Positions 32,222 through 39,851 of a DNA stretch of 64,000 nt are shown here, piece after piece (positions within the stretch are counted from its first letter, which is position 1; each line of letters starts with the position of its first letter). A model generated the notes under the pieces. That model saw only the letters and a list, made by a program, of their open reading frames with translations. It had not been told where the DNA came from and made no database searches. The position numbers were made by a program, and so were the translations under genes. Source of the stretch: Kribbella pratensis (GTDB lineage Bacteria; Actinomycetota; Actinomycetes; Propionibacteriales; Kribbellaceae); NCBI RefSeq assembly GCF_004365355.1, contig NZ_SODP01000001.1:3284481-3348480 (forward strand), given 5' to 3'.

Positions 32222-32713
32222 TTAAAGGTTGTGGAGGGCAACGTCTTCCAGCCGGCCGGCGGCGATCGTCGCGGTCTGGTACGTGCAGTACGGCTGCTTG
32301 CGCCGATCGGTCGGCGATCCGGGGTTCAACAGCCGCAATCCGCCCGGGCTGGTCGTGTCCCACGGGATGTGACTGTGTCCGAACACGAGCAGATCAACCC
32401 CTGGGTACGCCGCTTCGCAGCGCGCCTCACGCCCCTTGGCCGAGCCAGTCTCATGCACGACGGCGACCGACAGCCCGTCGAGGGTTACGCGCGCGACCTC
32501 AGGCAACCGCGCCCGCAACTCCGGACCGTCGTTGTTGCCCCAGCACCCGATCAGCCGGGTGGCACGAGACTCCAACTGGTCCAGCAATCCGACGCTCACC
32601 CAATCGCCCGCATGGATGACCACGTCGGCACGCTCGATCGCCTCCCAGACCGGCTCCGGCAGCTTCCTCGCCCGAACCGGCAGGTGAGTGTCCGAGATCA
32701 GCACCAGGCGCAT
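32222..32713 (-). CDS. Metallophosphoesterase (YfcE/MJ0936 type)
   Basis: A 163-aa calcineurin-like phosphodiesterase. Motifs in order are LISDTHLP (D-x-H), VVIHAGDWV (GD), GCWGNNDG (GN(N/H)D), AVVHETG and VFGHSHIPW (GH.H), which supply the binuclear metal ligands. MNPGS-type LLNPGSPTDRR follows, typical of YfcE/MJ0936 enzymes that hydrolyse small phosphodiesters. ATG 32713 is the start; the frame extends far upstream into non-coding sequence. It lies 11 bp downstream of the SDR gene. Confidence 0.9.
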   Translation of the reverse strand: MRLVLISDTHLPVRARKLPEPVWEAIERADVVIHAGDWVSVGLLDQLESRATRLIGCWGNNDGPELRARLPEVARVTLDGLSVAVVHETGSAKGREARCEAAYPGVDLLVFGHSHIPWDTTSPGGLRLLNPGSPTDRRKQPYCTYQTATIAAGRLEDVALHNL

Positions 32714-32724
32714 GCGCCCACTCT

Positions 32725-33714
32725 CTACGGGTTCAGTGACTCGATCAACTCCTTCTCCCTCGCCGGGCTCAGCCCCGCGCGTCGCTCCCGGTCCAGGCCG
32801 AGCTCCCGCTCCCATGCGAGCGCATCCACCAGGAACTCCCGGCGCGGCCGGTGCGTCAGGCCGGCCGCAGCCGCCGCCGCGCCGCTCCGCGACGACCAGC
32901 CCTCGTACCCAGGCTCGGTCAACCACATCGCCAACGACTCCGGCCCCATGTACTGCTCGACCTTCTGCTCCTCCAACCACTCCCGCGGCGCGAGCACGAC
33001 CGGACCGGTGTGACCGCCGACCTCACGTGCCAGCTCGATCCACTCGCCGAACGGCACCACCGGACCGCGCGTGTCGAACGTCCCCGTCCGCCCCTCTGTC
33101 GCGTTGTCCAACAGCCAGCCGGCCAGATCCCGCACGTCGATCACCGACGTCGCCAGCTGGGGTGTGTCTGGCACGAGCATGGGCTCCTCCGGCGCATGCG
33201 CCGCCCGCGCCACCCACGCTCCCGAGCGGTCGCTCCGGTCCCCCGGCCCGCCGATCAATCCGGCGCGGGCGATCACCAGCCGATCCCCCACCACTTCCCG
33301 CGATGCGAGCTCACACGCGACCTTCGCCTCGCCGTACAACTCCCGCTCCACCACGTCCAGCTCGGTCGGCTCCCGCAGTACTGCGGTCTCGTCCGCGCCG
33401 GGCGTGTCGTACTTCGCGTAGGCGTTCACCGACGACACATACGTCCAATGCTTCGCCCGCGCGCCGAAGGCGGCCAGAGCACCCCGCACGAACCCTGGCT
33501 GCCAGGACACCTCGAACACGGCATCCCAGTCCCGCGGCGGCACAGCGTCGTACGCATCCGGGCGACTGCGATCGGCCGCGATCAACGTCGCACCGTCCGC
33601 GACCGCCCCACTCTCGCCGCGTGCCACGCACGTCACCGAATGGCCGCGCGCGACCGCTTGCGCGGCGATCTCGCGACCGAGCCACGCCGTACCACCGAGG
33701 ATCAGAATCTCCAT
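32725..33714 (-). CDS. NAD-dependent epimerase/dehydratase family protein
   Basis: A 329-aa extended-SDR protein. The N-terminal Rossmann motif is [17 protein letters not shown]. The central tyrosine region is [17 protein letters not shown] with [14 protein letters not shown], the usual S...Y...-like position lacking the full YxxxK spacing. The C-terminus ends [15 protein letters not shown]. The atypical active site suggests a reductase-like or regulatory member. ATG 33714 is preferred over 33744 because MEILILGG is the canonical fold start. It may be cotranscribed with the phosphoesterase. Confidence 0.85.
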   Translation of the reverse strand: MEILILGGTAWLGREIAAQAVARGHSVTCVARGESGAVADGATLIAADRSRPDAYDAVPPRDWDAVFEVSWQPGFVRGALAAFGARAKHWTYVSSVNAYAKYDTPGADETAVLREPTELDVVERELYGEAKVACELASREVVGDRLVIARAGLIGGPGDRSDRSGAWVARAAHAPEEPMLVPDTPQLATSVIDVRDLAGWLLDNATEGRTGTFDTRGPVVPFGEWIELAREVGGHTGPVVLAPREWLEEQKVEQYMGPESLAMWLTEPGYEGWSSRSGAAAAAAGLTHRPRREFLVDALAWERELGLDRERRAGLSPAREKELIESLNP

Positions 33715-33896
33715 GCGGGCAAGCCAATCAGGCCCGACCGACAAAACCCAGACACCTCTGCCGACGGCAGAAACGGCGCGTGATCGCCCTAACCGCGTCA
33801 GGTCACCGTAATCGTTCGGGCCTTGCCACGCAGGCGATCGGGGCGCACTGTCGAAGAAGACACCCAGGGGTGAGTGTCAGACCACAGGGGGAAGAG

Positions 33897-34208
33897 ATGG
33901 CTGGTTTCGTTCAGATCATCGAGTACCGGACGTCGAAGCCGGACGAGATCAAGGCGCTGATGGACGACTACGGCGCCAAACGCGAAGCCGAGGGCGAGGG
34001 GCCTACACCGGTCCGCGGCATCACCTGCGCCGACCGGGACGAGTCCGGACGGTACTTCGCGATCGTCGAGTTCGACTCGTACGAGGACGCGATGGCGAAC
34101 TCCCAGCGGGCCGACACCACCGAGTTCTCGACGCGGATGATGGAGCTCTGCGACGGCCCGGGCAAGTTCTACAACCTCGACCTGGTGGAGGAGATGAAGT
34201 ACCGCTGA
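33897..34208 (+). CDS. Dimeric alpha/beta-barrel protein (ABM-like)
   Basis: A 103-aa small protein of ferredoxin-like fold. FVQIIEYRTSKPDEIKALMD starts the first strand and helix, RYFAIVEFDSYEDAMANSQR is the classic second strand/helix of the antibiotic-biosynthesis-monooxygenase/Dabb superfamily, and YNLDLVEEMKYR ends it. GGGGGAAG precedes ATG 33897. Such proteins dimerise and range from monooxygenases to enzymes without cofactor, so no reaction is claimed. The gene stands alone between terminators. Confidence 0.75.
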   Translation: MAGFVQIIEYRTSKPDEIKALMDDYGAKREAEGEGPTPVRGITCADRDESGRYFAIVEFDSYEDAMANSQRADTTEFSTRMMELCDGPGKFYNLDLVEEMKYR

Positions 34209-34260
34209 CCGGTGCCGGTCCAGGCGTATCGCGAGTCCGCCTGGGCCGGTACCGCGTCCG

Positions 34261-34339
34261 GGTACGGCGTACGCCACCTCGCCGAGGCGCACGCCGTACC
34301 TGGGCCACGACCGGTGCCGGGAGGGGATACGGCACCGGT
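34261..34339. terminator. Two strong hairpins between convergent genes
   Basis: Hairpin 1 pairs GGTACGGCGTACGCC (34261-34275) with GGCGCACGCCGTACC (34286-34300), one mismatch, 10-nt loop. Hairpin 2 pairs ACCGGTGCCG (34310-34319) with CGGCACCGGT (34330-34339) perfectly, 10-nt loop; a further ACCGGTGCCGG copy lies at about 34209. They separate the convergent ABM-like gene and the gene ending at 34399, so they probably act as bidirectional terminators. Confidence 0.7.
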
Positions 34340-34398
34340 GCGCGCTGAGGGCAGCTCGGGTCCGCGGCCCCGGATCCGTTCTGCGAATGGCTGATTGG

Positions 34399-34914
34399 TC
34401 AGCGAAAGACTCGGTACGGCGTCCAGGCGGACGGTGGCGCGGCGCCGCGCCTGCGGAACACGCCCTCCGGTCCGAAGCCCCGGTCCGTGCCGCGATCCCC
34501 GCCGAGACCCGAACCGAGACCCGTACCGAGATCCGTGCCGAGATCGGTACCGCGATCGCTGCGCAACTCCCCGGCGAGATCGCTGTCGGAGTGGAGCGGG
34601 TCGGGGTCCTGGGGTTCGGGCGTCGAGTGCAGGTCCGGCCAGGGCCGGGGTGGTAGGGACTCGCGGGGCGGCAGCCTCAGGTCTGGGTCAGGACCCCGTT
34701 CCGGGTCCAGCCACTCGACCTCGGTGGCGCCGCCGTGGCCGTGAATGGCGATGACGGAGTCGATGCCGTCCCACACGGTCGTGGTCGGATAGTCGCCGTA
34801 CCAGCGCAGCGCGACGGCTCCGTCGGTGAACTGCACACCCTCGGCGACGGGCCCGGTGCCGCTGACACCGGAGACGTCCTGATGACGGATCAAGCGAAAA
34901 CGACGGGAACTCAT
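34399..34914 (-). CDS. Conserved actinobacterial protein with repeat tail
   Basis: A 171-aa protein. The first 75 residues (FRLIRHQDVSGVSGTGPVAE, then ALRWYGDYPTTTVWDGIDSV and IAIHGHGGATEVEWLDPE) match a widespread actinobacterial protein family of unknown role. The remaining half is low-complexity, ending in the short repeat SDRGTDLGTDLGTGLGSG, encoded by an imperfect 12-bp DNA repeat near 34480-34560. The ATG overlaps the stop of the upstream 81-aa gene (ATGA). Function is unknown; the tail is probably disordered. Confidence 0.75.
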   Translation of the reverse strand: MSSRRFRLIRHQDVSGVSGTGPVAEGVQFTDGAVALRWYGDYPTTTVWDGIDSVIAIHGHGGATEVEWLDPERGPDPDLRLPPRESLPPRPWPDLHSTPEPQDPDPLHSDSDLAGELRSDRGTDLGTDLGTGLGSGLGGDRGTDRGFGPEGVFRRRGAAPPSAWTPYRVFR

Positions 34915-35156
34915 TTCGGCGCAACCTCCCAGAGGCGTTCCCCCGGCAACTTCCGCTCCGGACCAGGATCGTGGTCCGGCACCGGGTCGCTCGTCACCCG
35001 CAACCCGGCGAACCTGCGCGACATGGCCGCGGCGTACCGCTCGGCCAGCTCGGCCTCGGCCCGGTAGTCGGCAACCACATGGTCCCCGAACCAGACCCGC
35101 ACCCGCCGCCGCTCCACCCGGGCCGCACCCGGGTGAGGATCACCACCCTCGGCCAT
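34911..35156 (-). CDS. Small hypothetical protein (81 aa)
   Basis: An 81-aa protein, translationally coupled (ATGA) to the downstream repeat-tailed gene. Its core RRRVRVWFGDHVVADYRAEA followed by a helix (ELAERYAAAMSRRFAGLRV) looks like a small beta-beta-alpha domain. No family is recognised. The start codon is not certain; Met 35156 gives the longest form. Confidence 0.62.
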   Translation of the reverse strand: MAEGGDPHPGAARVERRRVRVWFGDHVVADYRAEAELAERYAAAMSRRFAGLRVTSDPVPDHDPGPERKLPGERLWEVAPK

Positions 35157-35308
35157 CTCAATGCACCCGACACCGAGTCGAGCCGTTTCCCATCAGCGAC
35201 CTCGCAACAAAACCCTTCACGTCAATCACTTCCACTTCCCTGTGGGGATGGGTTCACAGGTAGTGACGAGCCTCTCAGCAGTTCATGACGCGACTCCCAA
35301 GAAAAATC

Positions 35309-35800
35309 TCACCCGGCGTGAGGACCCCGGCCCACCCACGGCTGCCATACGTCGATGTCTTCCACGTCCAACGACGTACGAGGCGGGAACGACCGCACAC
35401 CGGCGCCCGGCAGGTATGCCGCGACGATGGTCGACAGCGCATTGGTGAGGACCAGGCCGATGTCAGGCGCAGACGCCGCGAGCTCGTTGAAGATCGCACA
35501 CGCCTCCTGAGTCTGCTCCTGTGCATCCCTCCAACCCGCAAGCCGAACCTTGACCATGCCTGTGCAGTTGTCGATCGCGGACACCTCATCCGGCTCCGGA
35601 TCCACCAGCAGATGGATGTTCCGACGCACCAACAGCAGCACGAATCGCCCCTCGGTCCACCGCGACCGTGTCTTGAAGAAGTGCTCACCTTCTCCGAGGT
35701 CAGGAGGCTCAAGTCGCTCCAGCCCGAGTGTCTGCGCCATCCACTCCGCCACATCCCGAACAGCTCCGCCGGAGAAGAAGATGTCGTCGTCGGTCGACAT
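35309..35800 (-). CDS. Putative immunity protein C (paralogue)
   Basis: A 163-aa acidic protein clearly paralogous to the two genes behind the toxin. Shared features are the N-terminal DDDIFFSGGAVRDVAEWM, the core DPEPDEVSAIDN and the C-terminal LSTIVAAYLPGAGVRSFPP with DVEDIDVWQPWV. Tandem paralogous immunity genes are typical of polymorphic-toxin loci. It overlaps the stop of the frameshifted gene upstream by one base (TGATG). A role in neutralising a BECR-type tRNase is inferred from position and paralogy. Confidence 0.65.
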   Translation of the reverse strand: MSTDDDIFFSGGAVRDVAEWMAQTLGLERLEPPDLGEGEHFFKTRSRWTEGRFVLLLVRRNIHLLVDPEPDEVSAIDNCTGMVKVRLAGWRDAQEQTQEACAIFNELAASAPDIGLVLTNALSTIVAAYLPGAGVRSFPPRTSLDVEDIDVWQPWVGRGPHAG

Positions 35801-36176
35801 CAGCTGATCCTCTGCCTGATCTCGTCGGCGCTCAGTCCAGGGGTGAGCTCAACTGTCCGCATCGAAGCAGGCTCGATCAGGTGCAGACCACTCGACCCCG
35901 GAAGCACCACGCGCACGAACCACTCCGCAAACTCGGCGGCGGCCTCGGCGTCCGCCGGCTCCAGGCTCACCGCCTGCCCGGTCCCGCTCAACGCAACCCC
36001 CAACTCTCGCGTCCCAGGCCCCAGCGGAATCAACGCCTCCAGCCCCGTGGTCGATCCCGCGACCGCCCCACCTCAACCCGCGCCTGCGGCCACCGGTCGC
36101 GCAAAGCCCCAGCGAAGGGCTCCGCATCAACAGTCCAATCCGGCTGTTCCAACGGCGCGACGACGTACTCCGTCAT
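35800..36176 (-). pseudogene. Frameshifted hypothetical gene in toxin locus
   Basis: Reading from ATG 36176 gives MTEYVVAPLEQPDWTVDAEP and continues to about residue 37, where the frame is lost in a run of four C on the plus strand (36066-36069). The other frame then continues naturally (GLEALIPLGPGTRELGVALS) to the stop at 35800. One added base in that run restores a single 125-aa protein. It overlaps the upstream remnant (ATGA) and the downstream immunity paralogue (TGATG), so it was once a coupled gene. Either a real lesion or a sequencing indel is possible. No family is recognised. Confidence 0.7.
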
Positions 36177-36542
36177 GAATCATCCTCTGGTTTGAACGTC
36201 ACGTTTCCCGAGATGTCCAGCGCTCGCATGCGGTCCTGGAAGTATGCAGCCGCATCGCGGTCGTTGGTGATGATTTCGAGCCCTTTCACGGGGTTCGACC
36301 GTCCTCGATGACCTCTCGGTACTTGAGCAGCATGTGATCGTTCTTCTCTTCCGCGATCTGACGCAAGAAGGGTGGTAGCGAGCTCGATCGAACGAAGAGT
36401 CCGATGTCGGAGCGACGAACTTGGCGTCCTGGGCGCGACGCAGGACAGCATCGAGCCCATCCGCCCACACCGCACGTGGAAGCCGCTCATCGACTGTCAG
36501 CAGGAACTCGACAGGTCCGCAGTGTTCGCGCTGGAACTCCAT
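36173..36542 (-). pseudogene. Decayed orphan cassette gene, two frameshifts
   Basis: A protein of about 123 aa can be rebuilt by joining three frames: MEFQREHCGPVEFLLTVDER to about residue 46, then IGLFVRSSSLPPFLRQIAEE, then KGLEIITNDRDAAAYFQDRM to the stop at 36173. Joins fall at about 36408 and in a G run at 36290-36293; adding one base at each restores the frame. In the intact reading it would be a soluble protein, possibly an immunity or accessory protein of an orphan toxin cassette. No named family is recognised. Its stop overlaps the next gene's start (ATGA). Confidence 0.6.
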
Positions 36543-36593
36543 CTCCGTGCCCGAGCCGACAATCGGTCGGACCCGCCCGACCTGGATCAGCTC

Positions 36594-36711
36594 CTACTGA
36601 TAGTCGTCGAAATCGCCGCTCCTTCCGCATGGTGACCATTCGCCCGTCACCGAGTGCGACACCGACTGATCGCAGTCCAGCGCTTCGAGCGGCCACGACG
36701 ACGTACGCCAT
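36594..36711 (-). pseudogene. Orphan toxin C-terminal tail remnant
   Basis: From ATG 36711, overlapping the stop of the immunity-B gene (TGATG), the frame reads MAYVVVAARSAGLRSVGVAL, then DGRMVTMRKE. This matches the extreme C-terminus of the 409-aa toxin upstream (VVHIILGDGRLVTYRKEH) in spacing and residues. Removing one base near 36623 gives a short ending GDFDDYQ and a stop at 36594; as written, the frame runs on to 36487 through sequence that no longer looks like protein. It is best read as the tail of a displaced toxin cassette. Homology is judged by eye over about 15 residues only. Confidence 0.45.
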
Positions 36712-37172
36712 CAAGTCACCCAGGGGCGCCAAGTGTCTAGGTCTGGGTCGTCGAGGGTTGTGCCGGGTTCGAAGGTGTGGGTTCCGTGGCCGGGCAGGTA
36801 TGCCGCCACGAGGAGCTCCACGTTGTGGGACAGCAGGGCCGGCACGTCTCCTAGTGCATCGACCAGCGACTCGAAGGCGAGGCGAGCCTCCTCTGCCTGT
36901 GCAGACTTTCGGTTGCGGGCCTGCACATCGACGACGAACGGATAGTGATCCATGGCCTGTACTTCGTCGGGCTCGGGCTGGAAGGCGTTCGGACCTACGT
37001 AGAAACCGATCGTCCCGTCGAACGTCCGCGCCTGGCCCTTGTACTGCAGTTCACCGGTATCACCCCGCAGGTCACCGTTGAACTCAAGCCCAAGCACCTC
37101 CGCTACCCGCCCGGCGACCTCCTCCAACGACCCATCCGACGACAGAAAGATCTCATCGCTGTCGGCCATCAC
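36711..37172 (-). CDS. Putative immunity protein B (paralogue)
   Basis: A 153-aa acidic cytoplasmic protein, second of the tandem immunity-like paralogues. Shared blocks are ADSDEIFLSSDGSLEEVAGR, PEPDEVQAMDHYPFVVDVQA and the C-terminal VAAYLPGHGTHTFEPGTTLD with DTWRPWVT. Either GTG 37172 or ATG 37169 can start it. It begins two bases after the stop of immunity A and its own stop overlaps a toxin-tail remnant. It probably neutralises the toxin domain encoded upstream or a related variant; this is inferred from context. Confidence 0.7.
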   Translation of the reverse strand: MMADSDEIFLSSDGSLEEVAGRVAEVLGLEFNGDLRGDTGELQYKGQARTFDGTIGFYVGPNAFQPEPDEVQAMDHYPFVVDVQARNRKSAQAEEARLAFESLVDALGDVPALLSHNVELLVAAYLPGHGTHTFEPGTTLDDPDLDTWRPWVT

Positions 37173-37173
37173 G

Positions 37174-37635
37174 TCAGGTGCGGATCCAGTTGTGCCACGT
37201 CTCCAGGTCTTCGGCGTCAGGGCTGACCGGGGGCGTGAAGGTGTGAGTGCCGGCGCCTGGTAGATGAGCCGTCACGAGCGTTTCGAGATTGTGTACGAGC
37301 AACATCGGTACGTCGGCATGCGCGGCCACCAAGGTGTCGAACAAGAGGCCCGCCTCCCGGTGCAGCGCGTCATCACTTGCCCCGCCACGTATTTGGACCT
37401 CGATCGGGTACCCATCCATCGCCTGAACCTCGTCCGGCTCCGGATCGGGGAGCACGTACCCGTTCGGCTGCACCACGATCCCGAGCCAGTCATCTGCCGA
37501 GTGGGCGCGCATGCGCAGCCGGACCGCGTCCCGCTCCGTCGCCATCACCTCGCACCCAGCCTCGGCAACCAACCAATCAGCCACCTCTGAGGAAGCCCCG
37601 GGCACCGCGATGAAGACACTGTCGACGACTGACAT
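37174..37635 (-). CDS. Putative cognate immunity protein A
   Basis: A 153-aa acidic protein encoded directly after the toxin gene, its ATG overlapping the toxin stop (TGATG). Blocks shared with paralogues B and C include DPEPDEVQAMDGYPIEVQI, NLETLVTAHLPGAGTHTF and AEDLETWHNWIRT at the end. The immediate position and tight translational coupling make it the likely cognate antitoxin that protects the producer and its siblings. No known immunity family is recognised from memory, so the assignment rests on context and paralogy. Confidence 0.72.
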   Translation of the reverse strand: MSVVDSVFIAVPGASSEVADWLVAEAGCEVMATERDAVRLRMRAHSADDWLGIVVQPNGYVLPDPEPDEVQAMDGYPIEVQIRGGASDDALHREAGLLFDTLVAAHADVPMLLVHNLETLVTAHLPGAGTHTFTPPVSPDAEDLETWHNWIRT

Positions 37636-38864
37636 CAGTGTTCCTTCCGATAGGTGACGAGACGCCCGTCACCGAGGATGATGTGAACGACGTCCGCAAT
37701 AGTCTTGCCGGGCTGTCCGAGTGCCCTGCGGTAGGCGCGCCAGGCATCTGCCTCGGACAATTCGATGTTCCGTCCGTCGATGACGATCTCGGACGCTTGA
37801 CCGCTCGCGTCGCAGATGTTGCGTCTGACGGTGCTGTTGGAGTTTTTGCTCGGTGTTTTGAACTCGACGATGACGCCACGTTCGGCCCTTCCCTTGCGCA
37901 CCGTCGCGTCGGGATTCTTTTCACCCGATGAGTGGTCCGGTTTCCGCACGTCGATGCGCCAGCCTTCCTGGGCGAGGCGGTCGGCGGTGGCGCGCTCGTG
38001 GGGCTTGAAGACGGTGTCTGGATCGTGGACGCCGGGCGCGAAGTCGACCTCCAGCGGTTGGAGATCGAATGCTGGGTCGAACTCGACTTCGGGCAGTTCG
38101 GGGAGTTCGATGTTGACGATGATCGGTTGGGGGCGGTCTTCTTCGGGGTAGTCGAAGGTGGCTTTTAGCTCGTCGGTGGTGATGGTGAGGGTGGCGTGTT
38201 GCCATTGGTGGTCTGCGGTGGCGGCCATGGAGGCCAGGAGGGCTTTGATTGGTTCGGTGAGGTCTACTTCGATGTCGAAGTCGTCGAGGAGGTGTTCGTT
38301 GCGTTTCTGGTCTTCTTTTTCGTTGCGTTCTTCGAATTCGAGCTCGCCGGTCTCGAGGACGGTGATTTCTACCTCGAGGGGTTCCTGCTCGTCGCGGTCG
38401 TCGTTCTCGTGGGCCTTGCGGTATTTCTCGAAGGCTTTGCGGGCGACGGTGACCAGCGGCGGTTCGTTGTCTTCGGCAACTTCCAGGTCTTCGTAGCTGA
38501 AGCTCAGGCGTTTGGTCCGGCCCAGGGAGTCGAGGTCGCCGGAGCCGCCGGTGGCCTTGTTGCGGTCTGCGGAGTCCGAGGACGGACGGTTCGTCGACGG
38601 GCCCGCCGTACCGACGAGGCCTTCGGCCCAGCCGCGGGCCTTCGGGGGCGCCATCGACAGGTAGTGGGCAGCGGCCTCGCAGGCTCGTGCCGCCGCGTCC
38701 AGTTGCTGGGCGGCGACGGTCGCCTGTCCGCGCGACGCGATCAGGGCGAGTTGTGCGTTCTCCCGGCAGCGTACGGCGGTGCGCTGCAACTGCTCGACCA
38801 CGCGCGGGATCTCGTCGAAGCAATCGACCAGACCGCGCGCGACCCGCTGCAGCTCCGACGGCAT
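37635..38864 (-). CDS. WXG-like polymorphic toxin with CdiA/BECR tRNase-like C-terminus
   Basis: A 409-aa protein. Residues 1-85 form a helical N-terminal domain (SELQRVARGLVDCFDEIPRV, later ARGWAEGLVG with a W-x-x-G turn) like WXG100/LXG secretion domains. A long, charged Glu/Lys-rich linker follows (about 95-300). The last 90 residues look like the CdiA C-terminal BECR tRNase family: a VEFKTPSKNS core with Lys/Thr/Ser, VRRNICDASGQASEIVIDGR, then DAWRAYRRALGQPG and the terminal LGDGRLVTYRKEH. ATG 38864 is preferred to the upstream TTG. Its stop overlaps the immunity start. The prediction is a contact- or T7-delivered RNase; activity is not demonstrated by sequence. Confidence 0.75.
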   Translation of the reverse strand: MPSELQRVARGLVDCFDEIPRVVEQLQRTAVRCRENAQLALIASRGQATVAAQQLDAAARACEAAAHYLSMAPPKARGWAEGLVGTAGPSTNRPSSDSADRNKATGGSGDLDSLGRTKRLSFSYEDLEVAEDNEPPLVTVARKAFEKYRKAHENDDRDEQEPLEVEITVLETGELEFEERNEKEDQKRNEHLLDDFDIEVDLTEPIKALLASMAATADHQWQHATLTITTDELKATFDYPEEDRPQPIIVNIELPELPEVEFDPAFDLQPLEVDFAPGVHDPDTVFKPHERATADRLAQEGWRIDVRKPDHSSGEKNPDATVRKGRAERGVIVEFKTPSKNSNSTVRRNICDASGQASEIVIDGRNIELSEADAWRAYRRALGQPGKTIADVVHIILGDGRLVTYRKEH

Positions 38865-38881
38865 CCCGGCACCCCACAACC

Positions 38882-39142
38882 TCAGATCTGGTCGGCGTAG
38901 TTCTTGCAGCCGGCGGACGCGATCTCGAGGGCCTCGGCGGCCTGTTCGACCGCCTTGCTCGCGGCCTCCAGGATCTCGGTGATGTCGCGATCGATACCGG
39001 TCGCGGTGCCCGCGATCAGGCTCTCCACCAGCTGGCTGTGCTGGGTGAAGCGGAGCTTGAAACCGGCCAGGCCGCCGGCCGCCTGCTTGGCCTCCATCGA
39101 GACCTGGTGCAGCTGTTCCTTGAGCCGCAGTACGTCGGACAC
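38882..39142 (-). CDS. WXG100-like small helical protein
   Basis: An 86-aa, all-helical protein of WXG100 size with two amphipathic helices (VLRLKEQLHQVSMEAKQAAG and ITEILEAASKAVEQAAEALE) separated by a turn. No W-x-G motif is present, so the fold is inferred from length, heptads and position. It lies between the four-TM coiled-coil gene and the toxin gene, with gaps of only 17-18 bp. It may pair with the toxin's N-terminal helices as a secretion chaperone, as EsxB-like partners do. Confidence 0.62.
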   Translation of the reverse strand: MSDVLRLKEQLHQVSMEAKQAAGGLAGFKLRFTQHSQLVESLIAGTATGIDRDITEILEAASKAVEQAAEALEIASAGCKNYADQI

Positions 39143-39160
39143 CTCAACCCACTCCCAAAC

Positions 39161-39838
39161 CTAGTTGCGCTTCTTCGGCAGCACGATCGCCGTACCTGCC
39201 ACCACGACGGGCACCCCGATCCCGATCCACCACGGCAGCCCGGCCGCCATCAGCACGAAGACCGCGACCGCGCCGCCCCAGCCCCACCAGCGCGCGCCGG
39301 GCAGCCGCGGCAGCCCCAGCATCCGCGACGCGGCCAGCATCGTGACGGCCGCGATCGCCGCGGCCTCGACCCCGGCCAGGAACGACCCGCTGAACACCCA
39401 CACCAGCACGAACCCGACCAGCGCCAGGACCGCGCTGATGGTACGCCGTTTGCGCTGCTCCTGGAGCGCCCGGGCCTTCGTCCGCAGCTCCTCCAACTCG
39501 TCGACCGATTCGGCGAGCTGTTTGGTGATGCGCTCGGCAACGGTCTCGAGGTCGTTCAGCGCCCGGATCTCGGGCAGCGTGTGGTTCGCCCGCTTCCCCT
39601 CCGCAGGCAGCCCGGCCCGCTGCAGGCTCGCCGCCGCCGTCTCGGCGAGCGCGTTCAGCCGGGTCTGCAGCTTCAGCCCGCGCTCGGCCATCGCGTCGGC
39701 CTCTGCCGCCGCAGTCGCCTCGGCCTTGGACTTGTGCGCCGTCAACCGGTCCTGCGCCTGCTGGGCATCCGCCCGCGCCATCGCGACCGTGCGCAACGCC
39801 CGCACGTACTCCGACCACTCCTGCTCCACGGTCCTCAT
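39161..39838 (-). CDS. Coiled-coil protein with four C-terminal TM helices
   Basis: A 225-aa protein. Residues 1-135 are strongly helical and charged with coiled-coil character (RTVEQEWSEYVRALRTVAMA, then ESVDELEELRTKARALQEQR). Four hydrophobic helices follow: ISAVLALVGFVLVWVF, VEAAAIAAVTMLAAS, GGAVAVFVLMAAGLPW and IGIGVPVVVAGTAIVLP, ending in PKKRN. ATG 39838 has GAGGTG upstream. It lies 13 bp after the FtsK-like gene and 18 bp before the WXG100-like gene. It is a candidate membrane anchor or channel component for export; no Ecc homology is recognised. Confidence 0.7.
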   Translation of the reverse strand: MRTVEQEWSEYVRALRTVAMARADAQQAQDRLTAHKSKAEATAAAEADAMAERGLKLQTRLNALAETAAASLQRAGLPAEGKRANHTLPEIRALNDLETVAERITKQLAESVDELEELRTKARALQEQRKRRTISAVLALVGFVLVWVFSGSFLAGVEAAAIAAVTMLAASRMLGLPRLPGARWWGWGGAVAVFVLMAAGLPWWIGIGVPVVVAGTAIVLPKKRN

Positions 39839-39851
39839 CTCAGAAGACACC

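Noticed and set aside
32688-33896. Long N-terminal extension of the ABM-like protein
   Set aside because: The extension is Pro/Arg/Thr-rich and antisense to the SDR gene. The small ferredoxin-like domain starts at 33897 with a good ribosome site.
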